Shown: piece by piece, positions 40,567 to 49,043 of the stretch
Layout: every line of letters starts with the position of its first letter
How positions within the stretch are numbered: position 1 is the first letter of the stretch
From: DASUWK01 sp036378435
GTDB taxonomy: Bacteria; Chloroflexota; Dormibacteria; Dormibacterales; Dormibacteraceae
Direction: 5' to 3'
Assembly: GCA_036378435.1 (NCBI GenBank)
Contig: DASUWK010000067.1
Span: 1-64,000, forward strand
DNA length: 64,000 bases
The notes under the pieces: generated by a model
The model's database searches: none
What the model was told of the DNA's origin: nothing
Seen by the model: the letters and a program-made list of their open reading frames with translations, nothing else
Translations under genes and position numbers: made by a program

Positions 40567-41359
40567 CGGCCGCGTCCTCTGCTACGCCGAGTTCGGGGAC
40601 CTCGGCGGCTACCCGGTGTTCTCCCTGCACGGCACCCCCGGCTGCCGGCTGCTCAGCTCCCGCTCGATCGAGTTCGACCTCGAGGGCGTCGTCCGCTCTC
40701 TCGGCGTCAGGCTCATCCGGTACGACCGGCCGGGCTACGGCGGCTCCGACCCCAAGCCCGGCCGCCTGATCTCGGATTCGGCCTCCGACCTCGAAGCCGT
40801 GGCCGACGCGGTCGGCGTCGCTCGGTTCGCGGTCGTGGGCAGCTCGGGCGGTACGCCGCCGGCCCTCGCCGCGGGTGCGCTGCTGCCAGAGCGGGTCGAG
40901 CGCATCGCGATCGTCGCCCCACTGGCGCTGCTGCCTCGCGAGGAGTTCCTGCGTGGCACGAACGAGGAAGGGCGCGCCTACATCGAGGACTGCTTCGCCG
41001 GCGAGGGAGCGATGCTAAAGCGCTTCGCGCGCGAAGACGCGGAGTACCGCGAGGCCGCGGCCGAAGACCCGAGGGCGGCCGACACGTTCGAGCAGACCCG
41101 CAACGGCCTCCAGGGCTGGTTGGACGACGATGCCGGGTGGGCCCTGCGCCCCTGGGGCTTCGAGATCGGCGACGTCGGGCAGCGCGTGCAGGTCTGGTAC
41201 GACCCTGCCGACCAGCTCCTGCCGCCGCAGCATCCGCACTGGCTCGCGGAGCATCTGCATAACGCGACCCTCCACGAGACCGACGCGCTGGGCCACGGCA
41301 GCGAAGGCGATCCGCGGGCCGACTGGCGCGCGCTCTACGGGTGGCTCGCCGGCGCCTGA
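40535..41359 (+). CDS. Alpha/beta hydrolase
   Basis: 274 residues. The oxyanion region is SLHGTPG, the nucleophile elbow VVGSSGG (Ser about 102), the acid Asp in VWYDPADQLLP, and the base His in ALGHGSEGD. It resembles uncharacterised hydrolases acting on small esters or amides. GTG 40535 overlaps the sdhB end by 32 bases, so it may be translated with that operon. Confidence 0.82.
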   Translation: MAQAQTTSAADGRVLCYAEFGDLGGYPVFSLHGTPGCRLLSSRSIEFDLEGVVRSLGVRLIRYDRPGYGGSDPKPGRLISDSASDLEAVADAVGVARFAVVGSSGGTPPALAAGALLPERVERIAIVAPLALLPREEFLRGTNEEGRAYIEDCFAGEGAMLKRFAREDAEYREAAAEDPRAADTFEQTRNGLQGWLDDDAGWALRPWGFEIGDVGQRVQVWYDPADQLLPPQHPHWLAEHLHNATLHETDALGHGSEGDPRADWRALYGWLAGA

Positions 41360-41371
41360 CCTAGGCCCTGA

Positions 41372-42169
41372 TCAGGGCTCGTCGTACTCCGCCGCGCAGT
41401 GAATCAGCTTCGACCGGTCGACCTCGTGGCCAGCCATCGCGATGATCACCGAGAACACAGATTGCGCTGATGGTGAGACATCACCCGGCGAGCTGTCGGT
41501 GGCGTTGTGAGAGGCACCACCGGCATCCCATGCTGTGCAGGTGACGGCCAAGGAGGTCAAGGTCGTTGAGCTCACGTTCTTCACCCAGCCCGTCACGGCG
41601 ACGTCCCCGTTCGCACCGATGGTCGGCGTGAAGTCCATGTCGGTCTGTTTGACCGTGGCCTGAACCGGCGTCGGCTGCGTCGGGTGCATGGCGCCCCAAA
41701 CGATGATCCCGGTCAATGCGAGCGCCACCAACAGCCCGGGGCGTAGGAAGACCGGCCTGCCCTTGTCGAGCGCTTTGAATCCCGGCTGCGTCGTCAGCGT
41801 GTGCGGCCAGCGCGACACCCGGAAGCGGTTGACCAGGTTGTAGACGATCGTGTACGGGTTGAGGATCGTTCCGCTCAGCAAACCCCACCACCCCGTCATC
41901 AGCGTCAGGTCCATCTGGCGCCGAAAGACGGCGATCGCGCAGTCGCGGCAGAGCCTGCCCCCGCGGCGCCGGTTCTGCCAGAACAAGATCATCCCGATGT
42001 GCTGCCTGAAGTTGACCTCGGCGGCCGGCGTGCTGCCGCAGACCTGACACCCGCCGAGAACCGCCGGCGCGACAGCCGGCCGGCTCGCAGGCACCCACGC
42101 CTCGCCATTCCACCACCACTTTCCATCGGGAGACAGCTGCGGCGGGGCGGGCGGCGCGCTCTGCGACAT
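41372..42169 (-). CDS. DUF2510 membrane protein
   Basis: 265 residues. The N-terminal DUF2510 motif is PDGKWWWNGEAW. A Cys-rich part follows (CQVCGS and CRDC, possible zinc site), then one transmembrane helix (FLRPGLLVALALTGIIVWG) and an extracellular beta-rich FxLYD-like domain (VAVTGWVKNVSSTTLTSLAV). The role is unknown. A TACAGT -10 box lies 8 bases before the ATG. Confidence 0.75.
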   Translation of the reverse strand: MSQSAPPAPPQLSPDGKWWWNGEAWVPASRPAVAPAVLGGCQVCGSTPAAEVNFRQHIGMILFWQNRRRGGRLCRDCAIAVFRRQMDLTLMTGWWGLLSGTILNPYTIVYNLVNRFRVSRWPHTLTTQPGFKALDKGRPVFLRPGLLVALALTGIIVWGAMHPTQPTPVQATVKQTDMDFTPTIGANGDVAVTGWVKNVSSTTLTSLAVTCTAWDAGGASHNATDSSPGDVSPSAQSVFSVIIAMAGHEVDRSKLIHCAAEYDEP

Positions 42170-42177
42170 GGCCGCCG

Positions 42178-42183
42178 ACTGTA
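42178..42183 (-). promoter_or_regulatory. -10 box of a leaderless promoter
   Basis: Minus-strand TACAGT, then 8 bases to the ATG at 42169 of the DUF2510 gene. Confidence 0.45.
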
Positions 42184-42219
42184 TGCGTCAGCACGGCGCC
42201 GTGTCAACGAATAACCGGC

Positions 42220-43626
42220 TTAGGCGCCCACCTTGCCCGTGGCCATGAACCCGATCATGACCAGCGCGGCAATCCCCATCAGCCCGGTCGCCGCCCACGT
42301 CAAGACGCGGCTCAACGTGCCGCTCACCCGCTTGCCCATGAGCTTCCTGTCTGAGCCGAGCAGCACGATCAGCACCAGCAGCGGCGGCGCGACGACGCCG
42401 TTGATCACGGCGGTGTAGAAGAGCGCCTTCACAAGGTCGATGTGCAGCGCGTTGATGCCCGCCCCGAGGCCGGCCGCCACGACCATCACGAGGTAGAAGG
42501 TCGGCCTGTAGCGCGCCCGCGCCCCCAGGCTGCCCTCGAAACCGCCGAATTCCCGCACGGCGTACGCCGCCGAACCGCTCAGGATCGGCACCGCCAGCAG
42601 GCCGGTGCCGATGATGCCGACCGAGAAGAGCACGAACGCCAGCGGGCCGGCGAGCGGCTTGAGCGCGGCCGCCGCCTGCGCCGCGCTGGCAATCCCGTTC
42701 TGCCCGTGCGCATGCAGCACTGTCGCCGACGTGGCGACGATCGCGTACATCACCGCCTGCGAGAAGAACATGCCGATCGCGATATCGATGCGCGCCTCGC
42801 GCAGCTGCTTGTCACTCTGATGCTTGCGCTTCTCGCGTCTGATTCCGGCCGCTCGCAGCACGTCGATCTCCGAGCTCGCCTGCCAGAAGAAGAGATACGG
42901 CGAGATGGTCGTGCCGAGCACCGCGACGAGCGCCATGGAGTAGTCAGGAGTCAGCTCGAAGTGCGGGAGGAACGTCGCGCGCAAAAGATCAAGCGCCGCC
43001 GGGTGCGCGATGAAGAGCGTGACGACGTATGCGAACAGAGCGGTCGTCAACCACTTGAAGATCTTGAAGATCGTCGCGTAGGTCAGGAACAGCTGCAGCC
43101 CGACGATGAGAGCCGCGGCCGGCACGACCAGCACGATCGGCGCGATCAGGCCGCGGCTGAGCAGAGAACCTCCGGCCGCGACCGCGCCGAGGTCTGCACC
43201 TACGTTGATCGTGTTCGCGACGCAGAGCCCGAGGATGCAGACGCCGATGAGGCGCGCGTCGAACTTCTTGCGCAGCGCCGAGCCGAGCCCCTCCCCCGTC
43301 TCCAGCGCGATCCGGCCGCACAGCTCCTGGACCGCGAGCATCAGCGGGAAGCTGAACAGCGCGGTCCAGAGCAGGCCGAGGCCGAACTGGCTGCCGATCT
43401 GCGAGTAGGTCCCGATCCCGCTCGGGTCGTCGTCGCTCGCCCCCGTGATGAGGCCGGGACCGAGAAGCTGCAGCCAGCGCATGGGTCCACGGCGCCTGTC
43501 GCCGCCGGTCGCCTGCTGCTTGTTCTGGGGATCGACCGGCTTTTTGCGCAGCTTGTCTTCCGGCGGCTCCACGTCGGGGCCAACCGGAAGTCGCTTCAGG
43601 AGGGGATCACGTATCGGCTCGGCCAT
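42220..43626 (-). CDS. Nramp-family divalent metal transporter, NRMT-like variant
   Basis: A 468-residue, about 11-helix transporter. The TM1 metal motif reads DDDPSGIGTY in place of the canonical DPGN, and the TM6 region reads ISPYLFFWQASSE without the MPH methionine. Such changes are seen in Nramp-related magnesium transporters and other non-manganese branches, so Mn(II) specificity should not be assumed. A basic hydrophilic N-terminus of about 48 residues precedes TM1. It lies 51 bases downstream of frdD. Confidence 0.85.
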   Translation of the reverse strand: MAEPIRDPLLKRLPVGPDVEPPEDKLRKKPVDPQNKQQATGGDRRRGPMRWLQLLGPGLITGASDDDPSGIGTYSQIGSQFGLGLLWTALFSFPLMLAVQELCGRIALETGEGLGSALRKKFDARLIGVCILGLCVANTINVGADLGAVAAGGSLLSRGLIAPIVLVVPAAALIVGLQLFLTYATIFKIFKWLTTALFAYVVTLFIAHPAALDLLRATFLPHFELTPDYSMALVAVLGTTISPYLFFWQASSEIDVLRAAGIRREKRKHQSDKQLREARIDIAIGMFFSQAVMYAIVATSATVLHAHGQNGIASAAQAAAALKPLAGPLAFVLFSVGIIGTGLLAVPILSGSAAYAVREFGGFEGSLGARARYRPTFYLVMVVAAGLGAGINALHIDLVKALFYTAVINGVVAPPLLVLIVLLGSDRKLMGKRVSGTLSRVLTWAATGLMGIAALVMIGFMATGKVGA

Positions 43627-43677
43627 ATTGCGCTACCGCACAATATGATACCGACGCTATACGGTTTTTAACCAGCG

Positions 43678-44061
43678 CTAGGGGACGCTGATCAGGACGA
43701 AGGCGGCGAAGCCGATGCCCACCACCGCCAGGCCGTACGTCAGCAGGCTCAGCCAGTACTTCGGGATCGGCACGCCGAGGTCGATCAGCATGTACTTCAC
43801 GCGGTGGCCGAACGTGTAGAAGACGAGCGCCGAGACCACGAAGAAGTACGCCTTGACGATTGGGTTGTTGAGCGTCGCCCACATCGTGTCGTAGTGCTGG
43901 TCGAGGACCGGCGCCAGGTGCAGCGGGCCGAGCACTCCCTGCACGAAGATGTGCGCCGGCACGAGGATCGCCGTGATCACGGCACAGTTGGCGAAAGTCG
44001 CCCAGAGCAGGCCGTCGAGACGGCCGCTGCGCGGTGCGTGGCCGCCTTCGTGAGCGCTCAT
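43678..44061 (-). CDS. frdD: Fumarate reductase/succinate dehydrogenase membrane subunit D
   Basis: 127 residues with three transmembrane helices (about 20-40, 65-88 and 105-125) and the family-like FGHRVKYMLIDLG. Last gene of an A-B-C-D complex II operon. The start is fixed by an ATGA overlap with frdC. Confidence 0.82.
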   Translation of the reverse strand: MSAHEGGHAPRSGRLDGLLWATFANCAVITAILVPAHIFVQGVLGPLHLAPVLDQHYDTMWATLNNPIVKAYFFVVSALVFYTFGHRVKYMLIDLGVPIPKYWLSLLTYGLAVVGIGFAAFVLISVP

Positions 44062-44450
44062 CTGCCGAAGTACACCAACAGCCCCGCGATGATCGCGCTG
44101 GTGACGAAGAAAGCGGCGAAAGCAAGCGTGGAGATGAGGCGCGAAGGCACCGTCTTGAGCCCGATCGGGATGCGCAGGATGAGTCCCGCGAGTGACAGGA
44201 ACGTGTAGGAGTGGAACAGCGCAAACAGCGTGCAGACCGCGCTGAAGACGATGAACGCCATCGACATGTGCGGGTGGTAGCCGGCCGGGCCGGATTTCAC
44301 GCGCGCGATCTCGATGAGGAACCAGAGCCACCACAGCGCGATGGGCACCGCGGTGAACTCGCGCGCCATGTAGAACGCCGTGCGCGCGCTGCGCAGCCAC
44401 CACGCGCCCGAGTAAGGGCGGCGGTAGGTCTGCACCCCCTCCGCGATCAC
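44058..44450 (-). CDS. frdC: Fumarate reductase/succinate dehydrogenase membrane subunit C
   Basis: 130 residues with three transmembrane helices. It carries the FrdC signature (RRPYSGAWWLRS, then MAREFTAVPIALWWLWFLIE). GTG 44450 forms a GTGA overlap with the stop of frdB, which decides the start. With subunit D it forms the quinone-binding anchor. Confidence 0.88.
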   Translation of the reverse strand: MIAEGVQTYRRPYSGAWWLRSARTAFYMAREFTAVPIALWWLWFLIEIARVKSGPAGYHPHMSMAFIVFSAVCTLFALFHSYTFLSLAGLILRIPIGLKTVPSRLISTLAFAAFFVTSAIIAGLLVYFGR

Positions 44451-45187
44451 ACCCGCTTCCCGAACGGCATCAGGTAGCCGAGCGTCGAGTCGAACTTCGA
44501 CTGTTGGATCGCCTTGGCGGGATCGACGCCTTTGGGGCAGACGGCGGAGCACTCACCGACGAACGAGCACTCCCAGATGCCCTCCGAGCTGCGGACGACC
44601 GCCTTGCGCTCGGCGTTCCCGTGGTCGCGCGGGTCGAGGTCGTAGCGCCGCGCCAGCGCGATGGCGGCGGGACCGAGGAACTCCGGGGTGTGGCCGTAGA
44701 CCGGGCAGGCGGAGTAGCAGAGCATGCAGTTGATGCAGAGGCTGTACTGGCGGAACTGGTCTGTCTCCTCGGTCAGCACGCGGTGCTCGCCCCCGCCGAG
44801 CGGGCTGCCCGCCTCGTTCACGACCCAGGGCTTGACGCTCTGCAGCTTCTCGAGAAATGGGTCGATGTCGACGACGAGGTCGCGGATGATCGCGAAGTTC
44901 GCGAGCGGCTCGACGGTCAGCTCGCGGCCGTAGTCACGCAGAAAGGCGGCGCAGGTCAGCTTCGGCTCGCCGTTGACCATCATCCCGCAGCTGCCGCAGA
45001 TGCCCATCCGGCACGACCACCGATAGCTCAGAGAGCCGTCGATGTTCGTCTTGATGTAGTTGAGGGCGTCGAGGACGACGTGGTCCTCCTGGTACGGGAC
45101 CTCGTATGTCTGCCTGCGCGGCTTCTTGTCCTGGGCGGGGTCGAAGCGCGTGGTGGTGACTTTGATCGTCGCTGTTGCGGTGGCCAA
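44447..45187 (-). CDS. frdB: Fumarate reductase/succinate dehydrogenase iron-sulfur subunit
   Basis: 246 residues. The [2Fe-2S] motif is SCRMGICGSCG with a later Cys (LTCAAF). The cluster motifs CINCMLCYSACP and CSFVGECSAVCP carry the other two centres. It is more like the Frd-type than the Sdh1-type subunit encoded in the same window. It starts 8 bases after frdA. Confidence 0.92.
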   Translation of the reverse strand: MATATATIKVTTTRFDPAQDKKPRRQTYEVPYQEDHVVLDALNYIKTNIDGSLSYRWSCRMGICGSCGMMVNGEPKLTCAAFLRDYGRELTVEPLANFAIIRDLVVDIDPFLEKLQSVKPWVVNEAGSPLGGGEHRVLTEETDQFRQYSLCINCMLCYSACPVYGHTPEFLGPAAIALARRYDLDPRDHGNAERKAVVRSSEGIWECSFVGECSAVCPKGVDPAKAIQQSKFDSTLGYLMPFGKRV

Positions 45188-45195
45188 GTCTCTCC

Positions 45196-46908
45196 TCAGT
45201 AAGTGCGGGCCTGCGGCTCGAAGCGGCCGAGGTGGACGTCGATGTACTCGAGCTTCGGCGGGCCCTCTGCCTGCCTGTGCGCAAGCGTGTGCTTGAGGTA
45301 TTTCTCGTCGTTGCGCTCTGGAAAGTCGCGCCGCGAGTGTGCGCCGCGAGACTCGTCTCGCTTGAAAGCGGAAACGGCCATCGTCTCCGCAACCTCGAGC
45401 ATGAAGTCGAGCTCGAGGGCTGACACCAGCTCGGTGTTGAACGCGCGCGACGAGTCGTCGAGGTGCGCCTGGTAGAAGCGCTGGCGCAGGGCCGCGATGC
45501 CCTCGACCGCGCGCTGGAGCCCGTCCTTGGTGCGGAAGACGCCGACCTCGCGGTCCATCAGCTGCTGCAGCTCCTGGCGCAGCACGCCGACGCGCTCGGT
45601 GCCCTTGGCGCCGTCGCGAAGGGCGCTCTCGATGCGCTTGGTCTCATCTTTCAAGAGCGTGTCGACCGGGTTCGCGGTGGGCGCCTTGGCGTCGATCGCG
45701 TAGCGCGAGGCGGCGCGTCCCGCCGCCGCACCGAAGACCAGGCATTCCGTGAGGGAGTTCGAGCCCAGCCGGTTGGCGCCGTTGAGCCCGACGTTCGCGC
45801 ACTCACCCGCTGCGTAGAGGCCGGCCACCGGCGTGGCACCGCTCATGTCGGCGTGCACGCCGCCCATCATGTAGTGCTCCACCGGCCGCACCGGCATCGG
45901 CTCCTTGACGATGTCGATGCCCATGTACTCGAGCATCAGCTCGCGCATGAATGGCAGCTTGGTGTTGATCGTCTTCTCACCCAGGTGGCGCACATCGAGG
46001 TGCATGTAGTCGCCGTACTGCCCCGAGTAGCCGTTACCCGCCTCGAACTCGGTGATCATCGCGCGCGAGATGATGTCGCGCGGCCCGAGCTCCATCTTGT
46101 TGGGCACGTACTTGGTCAGGAAGCGCTCGCCGTTCCTGTCGGTGAGGTAGCCGCCCTCGCCGCGCACGCCCTCGGTGATGAGGATGCCCGTGCTGGGCAT
46201 GCCGGTGGGATGGAACTGGATGAACTCCATGTCCTTCAGCGGAACGCCCGCGCGATACGCGAGCGCCATGCCGTCGCCGGTGCAGATGCTGCCGTTGGTG
46301 CTGAATGCGTACACGCGGCCGTTGCCGCCGGTGGCGAGGACGACGGCCTTCGCCGGGATGGCCTGGATGTTGCCGGTCTTGATGTCCAGCGCGATCACGC
46401 CTTCGCAGCGGCCGTCCTCCATCAGGAGGCTGGTCACGAACCACTCGTCGTGGCGGGTGACGTCCGCGTACTGAAGGCTGGTCTGGAAGAGCGTGTGAAG
46501 CAGATGGAAGCCGCTCTTGTCAGCGGCGAAGCAGGTGCGCCAGACGCTCATACCGCCGAAGGGCCGCACGGCGATCCGGCCGTCGGCCTCGCGGCTCCAA
46601 GGGCAGCCCCAATGCTCGAGCTGGACCAGCTCGTAGGGCGCCTCGCGCACGAAGATGTCGACGACGTCCTGGTCCGCCAAGTAGTCGCTGCCCTTGACGG
46701 TGTCGAACGCGTGGTTCTCGAGGCTGTCCTCTTCGCGCATGACCGCCGCGGCGCCACCTTCGGCGGAGACCGTGTGGCTGCGCATCGGATAGACCTTGGA
46801 GACGAGACCGATGCGGAGCCCGGGCCTGACCTCGGCCGCGGCGATCGCCGCCCGCAGGCCGGCTGCCCCGCCGCCCACGATCAGGACGTCGTAGATCGGG
46901 GAATCCAT
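45196..46908 (-). CDS. frdA: Fumarate reductase/succinate dehydrogenase flavoprotein subunit
   Basis: 570 residues. It has the Rossmann start VLIVGGGAAGLRAAIAA, the covalent-FAD His in MRSHTVSAEGG, and the substrate-site motifs FHPTGM, EGVRGEGG, HYMMGG and GANRLGSNSL. The four-subunit A-B-C-D order and the FrdC/D-type anchors mark this as a quinol:fumarate reductase-type enzyme, although succinate oxidation is equally possible. It is divergent from an FAD oxidase gene, with 25 bases between the starts. Confidence 0.92.
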   Translation of the reverse strand: MDSPIYDVLIVGGGAAGLRAAIAAAEVRPGLRIGLVSKVYPMRSHTVSAEGGAAAVMREEDSLENHAFDTVKGSDYLADQDVVDIFVREAPYELVQLEHWGCPWSREADGRIAVRPFGGMSVWRTCFAADKSGFHLLHTLFQTSLQYADVTRHDEWFVTSLLMEDGRCEGVIALDIKTGNIQAIPAKAVVLATGGNGRVYAFSTNGSICTGDGMALAYRAGVPLKDMEFIQFHPTGMPSTGILITEGVRGEGGYLTDRNGERFLTKYVPNKMELGPRDIISRAMITEFEAGNGYSGQYGDYMHLDVRHLGEKTINTKLPFMRELMLEYMGIDIVKEPMPVRPVEHYMMGGVHADMSGATPVAGLYAAGECANVGLNGANRLGSNSLTECLVFGAAAGRAASRYAIDAKAPTANPVDTLLKDETKRIESALRDGAKGTERVGVLRQELQQLMDREVGVFRTKDGLQRAVEGIAALRQRFYQAHLDDSSRAFNTELVSALELDFMLEVAETMAVSAFKRDESRGAHSRRDFPERNDEKYLKHTLAHRQAEGPPKLEYIDVHLGRFEPQARTY

Positions 46909-46933
46909 CGCCGAGCGAAAATGCTAGCCGCTT

Positions 46934-48094
46934 GTGAGCGTTGACCATCCGGGCGTGCCCCTTTGGGAGCCGCCCAACGTCCGCGGCCGCGGCCGCATTC
47001 CCGAGCGAGCGTCCACCGTGATCGTCGGCGGCGGCCTGACCGGCGTCGCCCTTCTCCGCGAGCTCCCGGATGCGGTGCTGCTGGAACGCGCCTCGCTCGC
47101 CGCCGGCGCCAGCGGGCGCAACGCAGGGTTCCTGCTGGCGGGCGTCGCTTCCAACTATGCGGCCGCCGCCGGCCAGTACGGGCGGAGCCTGACCGGGGAG
47201 ATCTGGGCCTTCACCTCCGAGAACCGTGAGCGGCTGGCGGAAGCGCTGGGCGGCACCGCCGAGCTGCGGCGGCGCGGTTCCTGGACCGTGGCCGCCAGCG
47301 CACCGGAGGCGGACCAGCTGCGAGCGTCCGAGGAGCTCCTGCACGAGGATGGGTTCGAGGGCGAGTGGCTGCAGCACCCGGCGGGGCTGGAGCCGTTTCA
47401 CGGCGCGCTGCTCAACCCGCGCGACGCGGAGCTGAACCCGTCGCTCGCCGTCGGCGAGCTGGCGCGACCGTGCCTGGACCGCGTGGTCGAAGGCGCGCAA
47501 GTGACTGCGCTGGAGGTGGGGGCTGGCCGCGTCCGGGTGGTGTTGGAGTCAGGCGAGCACGTCGTCGCCGAGAACGTGGTGGTCGCCACCAACGCCCACA
47601 TCACCCAGCTGCTGCCCGAGCTGCCGGTGACGCCCATGCGGGCACAGATGGCCGCCACCGTGCCGACCAACGTGCCCATGGCCTTCCGGCCCGCTTACGG
47701 CGACCACGGCTACCAGTACTGGCGGCAGCGCGCCGACGGCCGCGTGCTGGTGGGCGGCTACCGGAAGCTGGCCCTGGAGGCCGAGGAGACGGCTGTGGAA
47801 ACGCCGACCGCCGAGATCCAGGCGCACCTCGACGCGCACCTGCGACTGCTCGGCGCGGGCGGGCTGCAGATCACCCACCGCTGGGCCGGGATCATGGGGT
47901 TCACGCCCGACGGGCTGCCGCTGGTCGGCGCCGTGCCGGGCGCGAGCGGCGTCTTCGTCTGTGGCGGCTACACCGGGCACGGTTTCGGTTTCGCCGCCGA
48001 ATGCGCCCGGCGGCTGGCCGCTCAGATCACGGGCGGGCCGCCGGCGCCCTCCTGGCTCGACCCGGGCAGGTTCTCCGCGATCCCCGCCGCGTAG
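46934..48094 (+). CDS. FAD-dependent amine/amino-acid oxidase (DAO family)
   Basis: 386 residues. The dinucleotide-binding motif is VIVGGGLTGVALLRELP (about 28-45), followed by GASGRNAGFLLAG, as in PuuB/glycine-oxidase-like enzymes. The C-terminal FAD loop is TPDGLPLVGAVPG with GYTGHGFGFAAECAR. It oxidises a secondary or primary amine of unknown identity. GTG start. The end overlaps a convergent half-PfkB gene by 73 bases. Confidence 0.85.
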   Translation: MSVDHPGVPLWEPPNVRGRGRIPERASTVIVGGGLTGVALLRELPDAVLLERASLAAGASGRNAGFLLAGVASNYAAAAGQYGRSLTGEIWAFTSENRERLAEALGGTAELRRRGSWTVAASAPEADQLRASEELLHEDGFEGEWLQHPAGLEPFHGALLNPRDAELNPSLAVGELARPCLDRVVEGAQVTALEVGAGRVRVVLESGEHVVAENVVVATNAHITQLLPELPVTPMRAQMAATVPTNVPMAFRPAYGDHGYQYWRQRADGRVLVGGYRKLALEAEETAVETPTAEIQAHLDAHLRLLGAGGLQITHRWAGIMGFTPDGLPLVGAVPGASGVFVCGGYTGHGFGFAAECARRLAAQITGGPPAPSWLDPGRFSAIPAA

Positions 48095-48606
48095 ACCATC
48101 GCGCGCCCGGCGGCCTCGACCGGCATCGCGCCGTCGAGATAGGCCGAGCAAAGGGCGGCGGCGAAAGCCGAGGGGTTGGCGCCGGCGCCGGGAGGCGCCG
48201 GGACGCGGCGCCCGAACAGCTCGGCGCCGCGCTCGCCGAGGAGCAACACGGGCAGTCGCGACAGTCCCTCCAGCGGCACGCCCAGGGCCTCGGCGTCGCG
48301 CCGCGTAGCAAGCAGGATGTCGGGGCGCAGCTTCGCCAGCTCGAAAGCCAGCTGGGCGCCGTCGCGCGCGGGCGCGTCGCTCCCGGCCAGGTCGACGGCC
48401 ACCATCGCGTTGCGCCGCCGCACGATTTCGACCGCGCGCCGTGCCGGCTCTGTGAACAGCGACGAACCCGGCAGATGCAGCAGCCACGCGTCCTCCAGCT
48501 GCTCCTCGCGCAGGTCCTGCTCCTGCTCCACCGTGATCAGCAGCACCGGTTCCCCCAGCCTCTCGGCGGCCGCGACGAAGCCGGCGTCACCGAGCGAGAC
48601 GAGCAC
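48022..48606 (-). CDS. Half-length PfkB/ribokinase-like protein
   Basis: 194 residues aligning only with the C-terminal two-thirds of PfkB sugar kinases: AVDLAGSDAPARDG, LRPDILLATRRDAEAL, LPVLLLGERGAELFG, then PPGAGANPSAFAAALCSAYL. The normal GAGD (catalytic Asp) is replaced by GAGAN, so kinase activity is doubtful. A TACCCT -10 box ends 8 bases before the GTG at 48606, so it appears expressed rather than simply broken. It could be a regulator or a decaying paralogue. Confidence 0.6.
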   Translation of the reverse strand: MLVSLGDAGFVAAAERLGEPVLLITVEQEQDLREEQLEDAWLLHLPGSSLFTEPARRAVEIVRRRNAMVAVDLAGSDAPARDGAQLAFELAKLRPDILLATRRDAEALGVPLEGLSRLPVLLLGERGAELFGRRVPAPPGAGANPSAFAAALCSAYLDGAMPVEAAGRAMVYAAGIAENLPGSSQEGAGGPPVI

Positions 48607-48614
48607 GGCCGGTC

Positions 48615-48620
48615 AGGGTA
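48615..48620 (-). promoter_or_regulatory. -10 box of a leaderless promoter
   Basis: Minus-strand TACCCT, then 8 bases to the GTG at 48606 of the half-PfkB gene. Confidence 0.45.
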
Positions 48621-48761
48621 GCGGTTTGCCGCGCTCACACCCGCTTCGGCGGAGTTCGCAAATCCGCCAAGTTGGCGTTATAGTTCGCGCAAATCGCCTG
48701 GGGGCGTCGGGCGCAGTATCCCGTCGGGCCTGGGGCAACAGAGGATCAAGGAGGCTCGAGG

Positions 48762-49043
48762 GTGAGTTTCGAGGACAAGACGCTTACCTGCCGCGACTGC
48801 GGCCGGGAATTTATTTTCACGGCCGGCGAGCAGGAGTTCTATCAGTCGAGGGGGCTCATGAACGAGCCCCGCAGGTGCCCTGAATGTCGCAGCGCCAGGC
48901 GCTCGGCGGATGGCGGCCGGCCGCAGCGTGAGATGCACGATGTCATCTGCTCCAACTGTGGCAAGCCGACGCAGGTGCCGTTCGTGCCGACCGGCGCGCG
49001 ACCTGTGTATTGCCTGGACTGTTTCCAGACGGTCAGAACCTAG
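48762..49043 (+). CDS. Double zinc-ribbon protein (zf-trcl / CxxC-x17-CxxC family)
   Basis: 93 residues with two CxxC-CxxC ribbons: CRDCG with CPECR (about 10-45), and CSNCG with CLDC (about 63-87). The family is small, cytoplasmic, zinc-binding and uncharacterised. GTG start with a strong AAGGAGG. Its stop shares the tetranucleotide CTAG with the convergent TlyA-like gene. Confidence 0.85.
   Translation: MSFEDKTLTCRDCGREFIFTAGEQEFYQSRGLMNEPRRCPECRSARRSADGGRPQREMHDVICSNCGKPTQVPFVPTGARPVYCLDCFQTVRT

Noticed and set aside
45463..46944. 493-codon plus-strand frame opposite frdA
   Set aside because: It mirrors frdA codons and lacks any recognisable domain.
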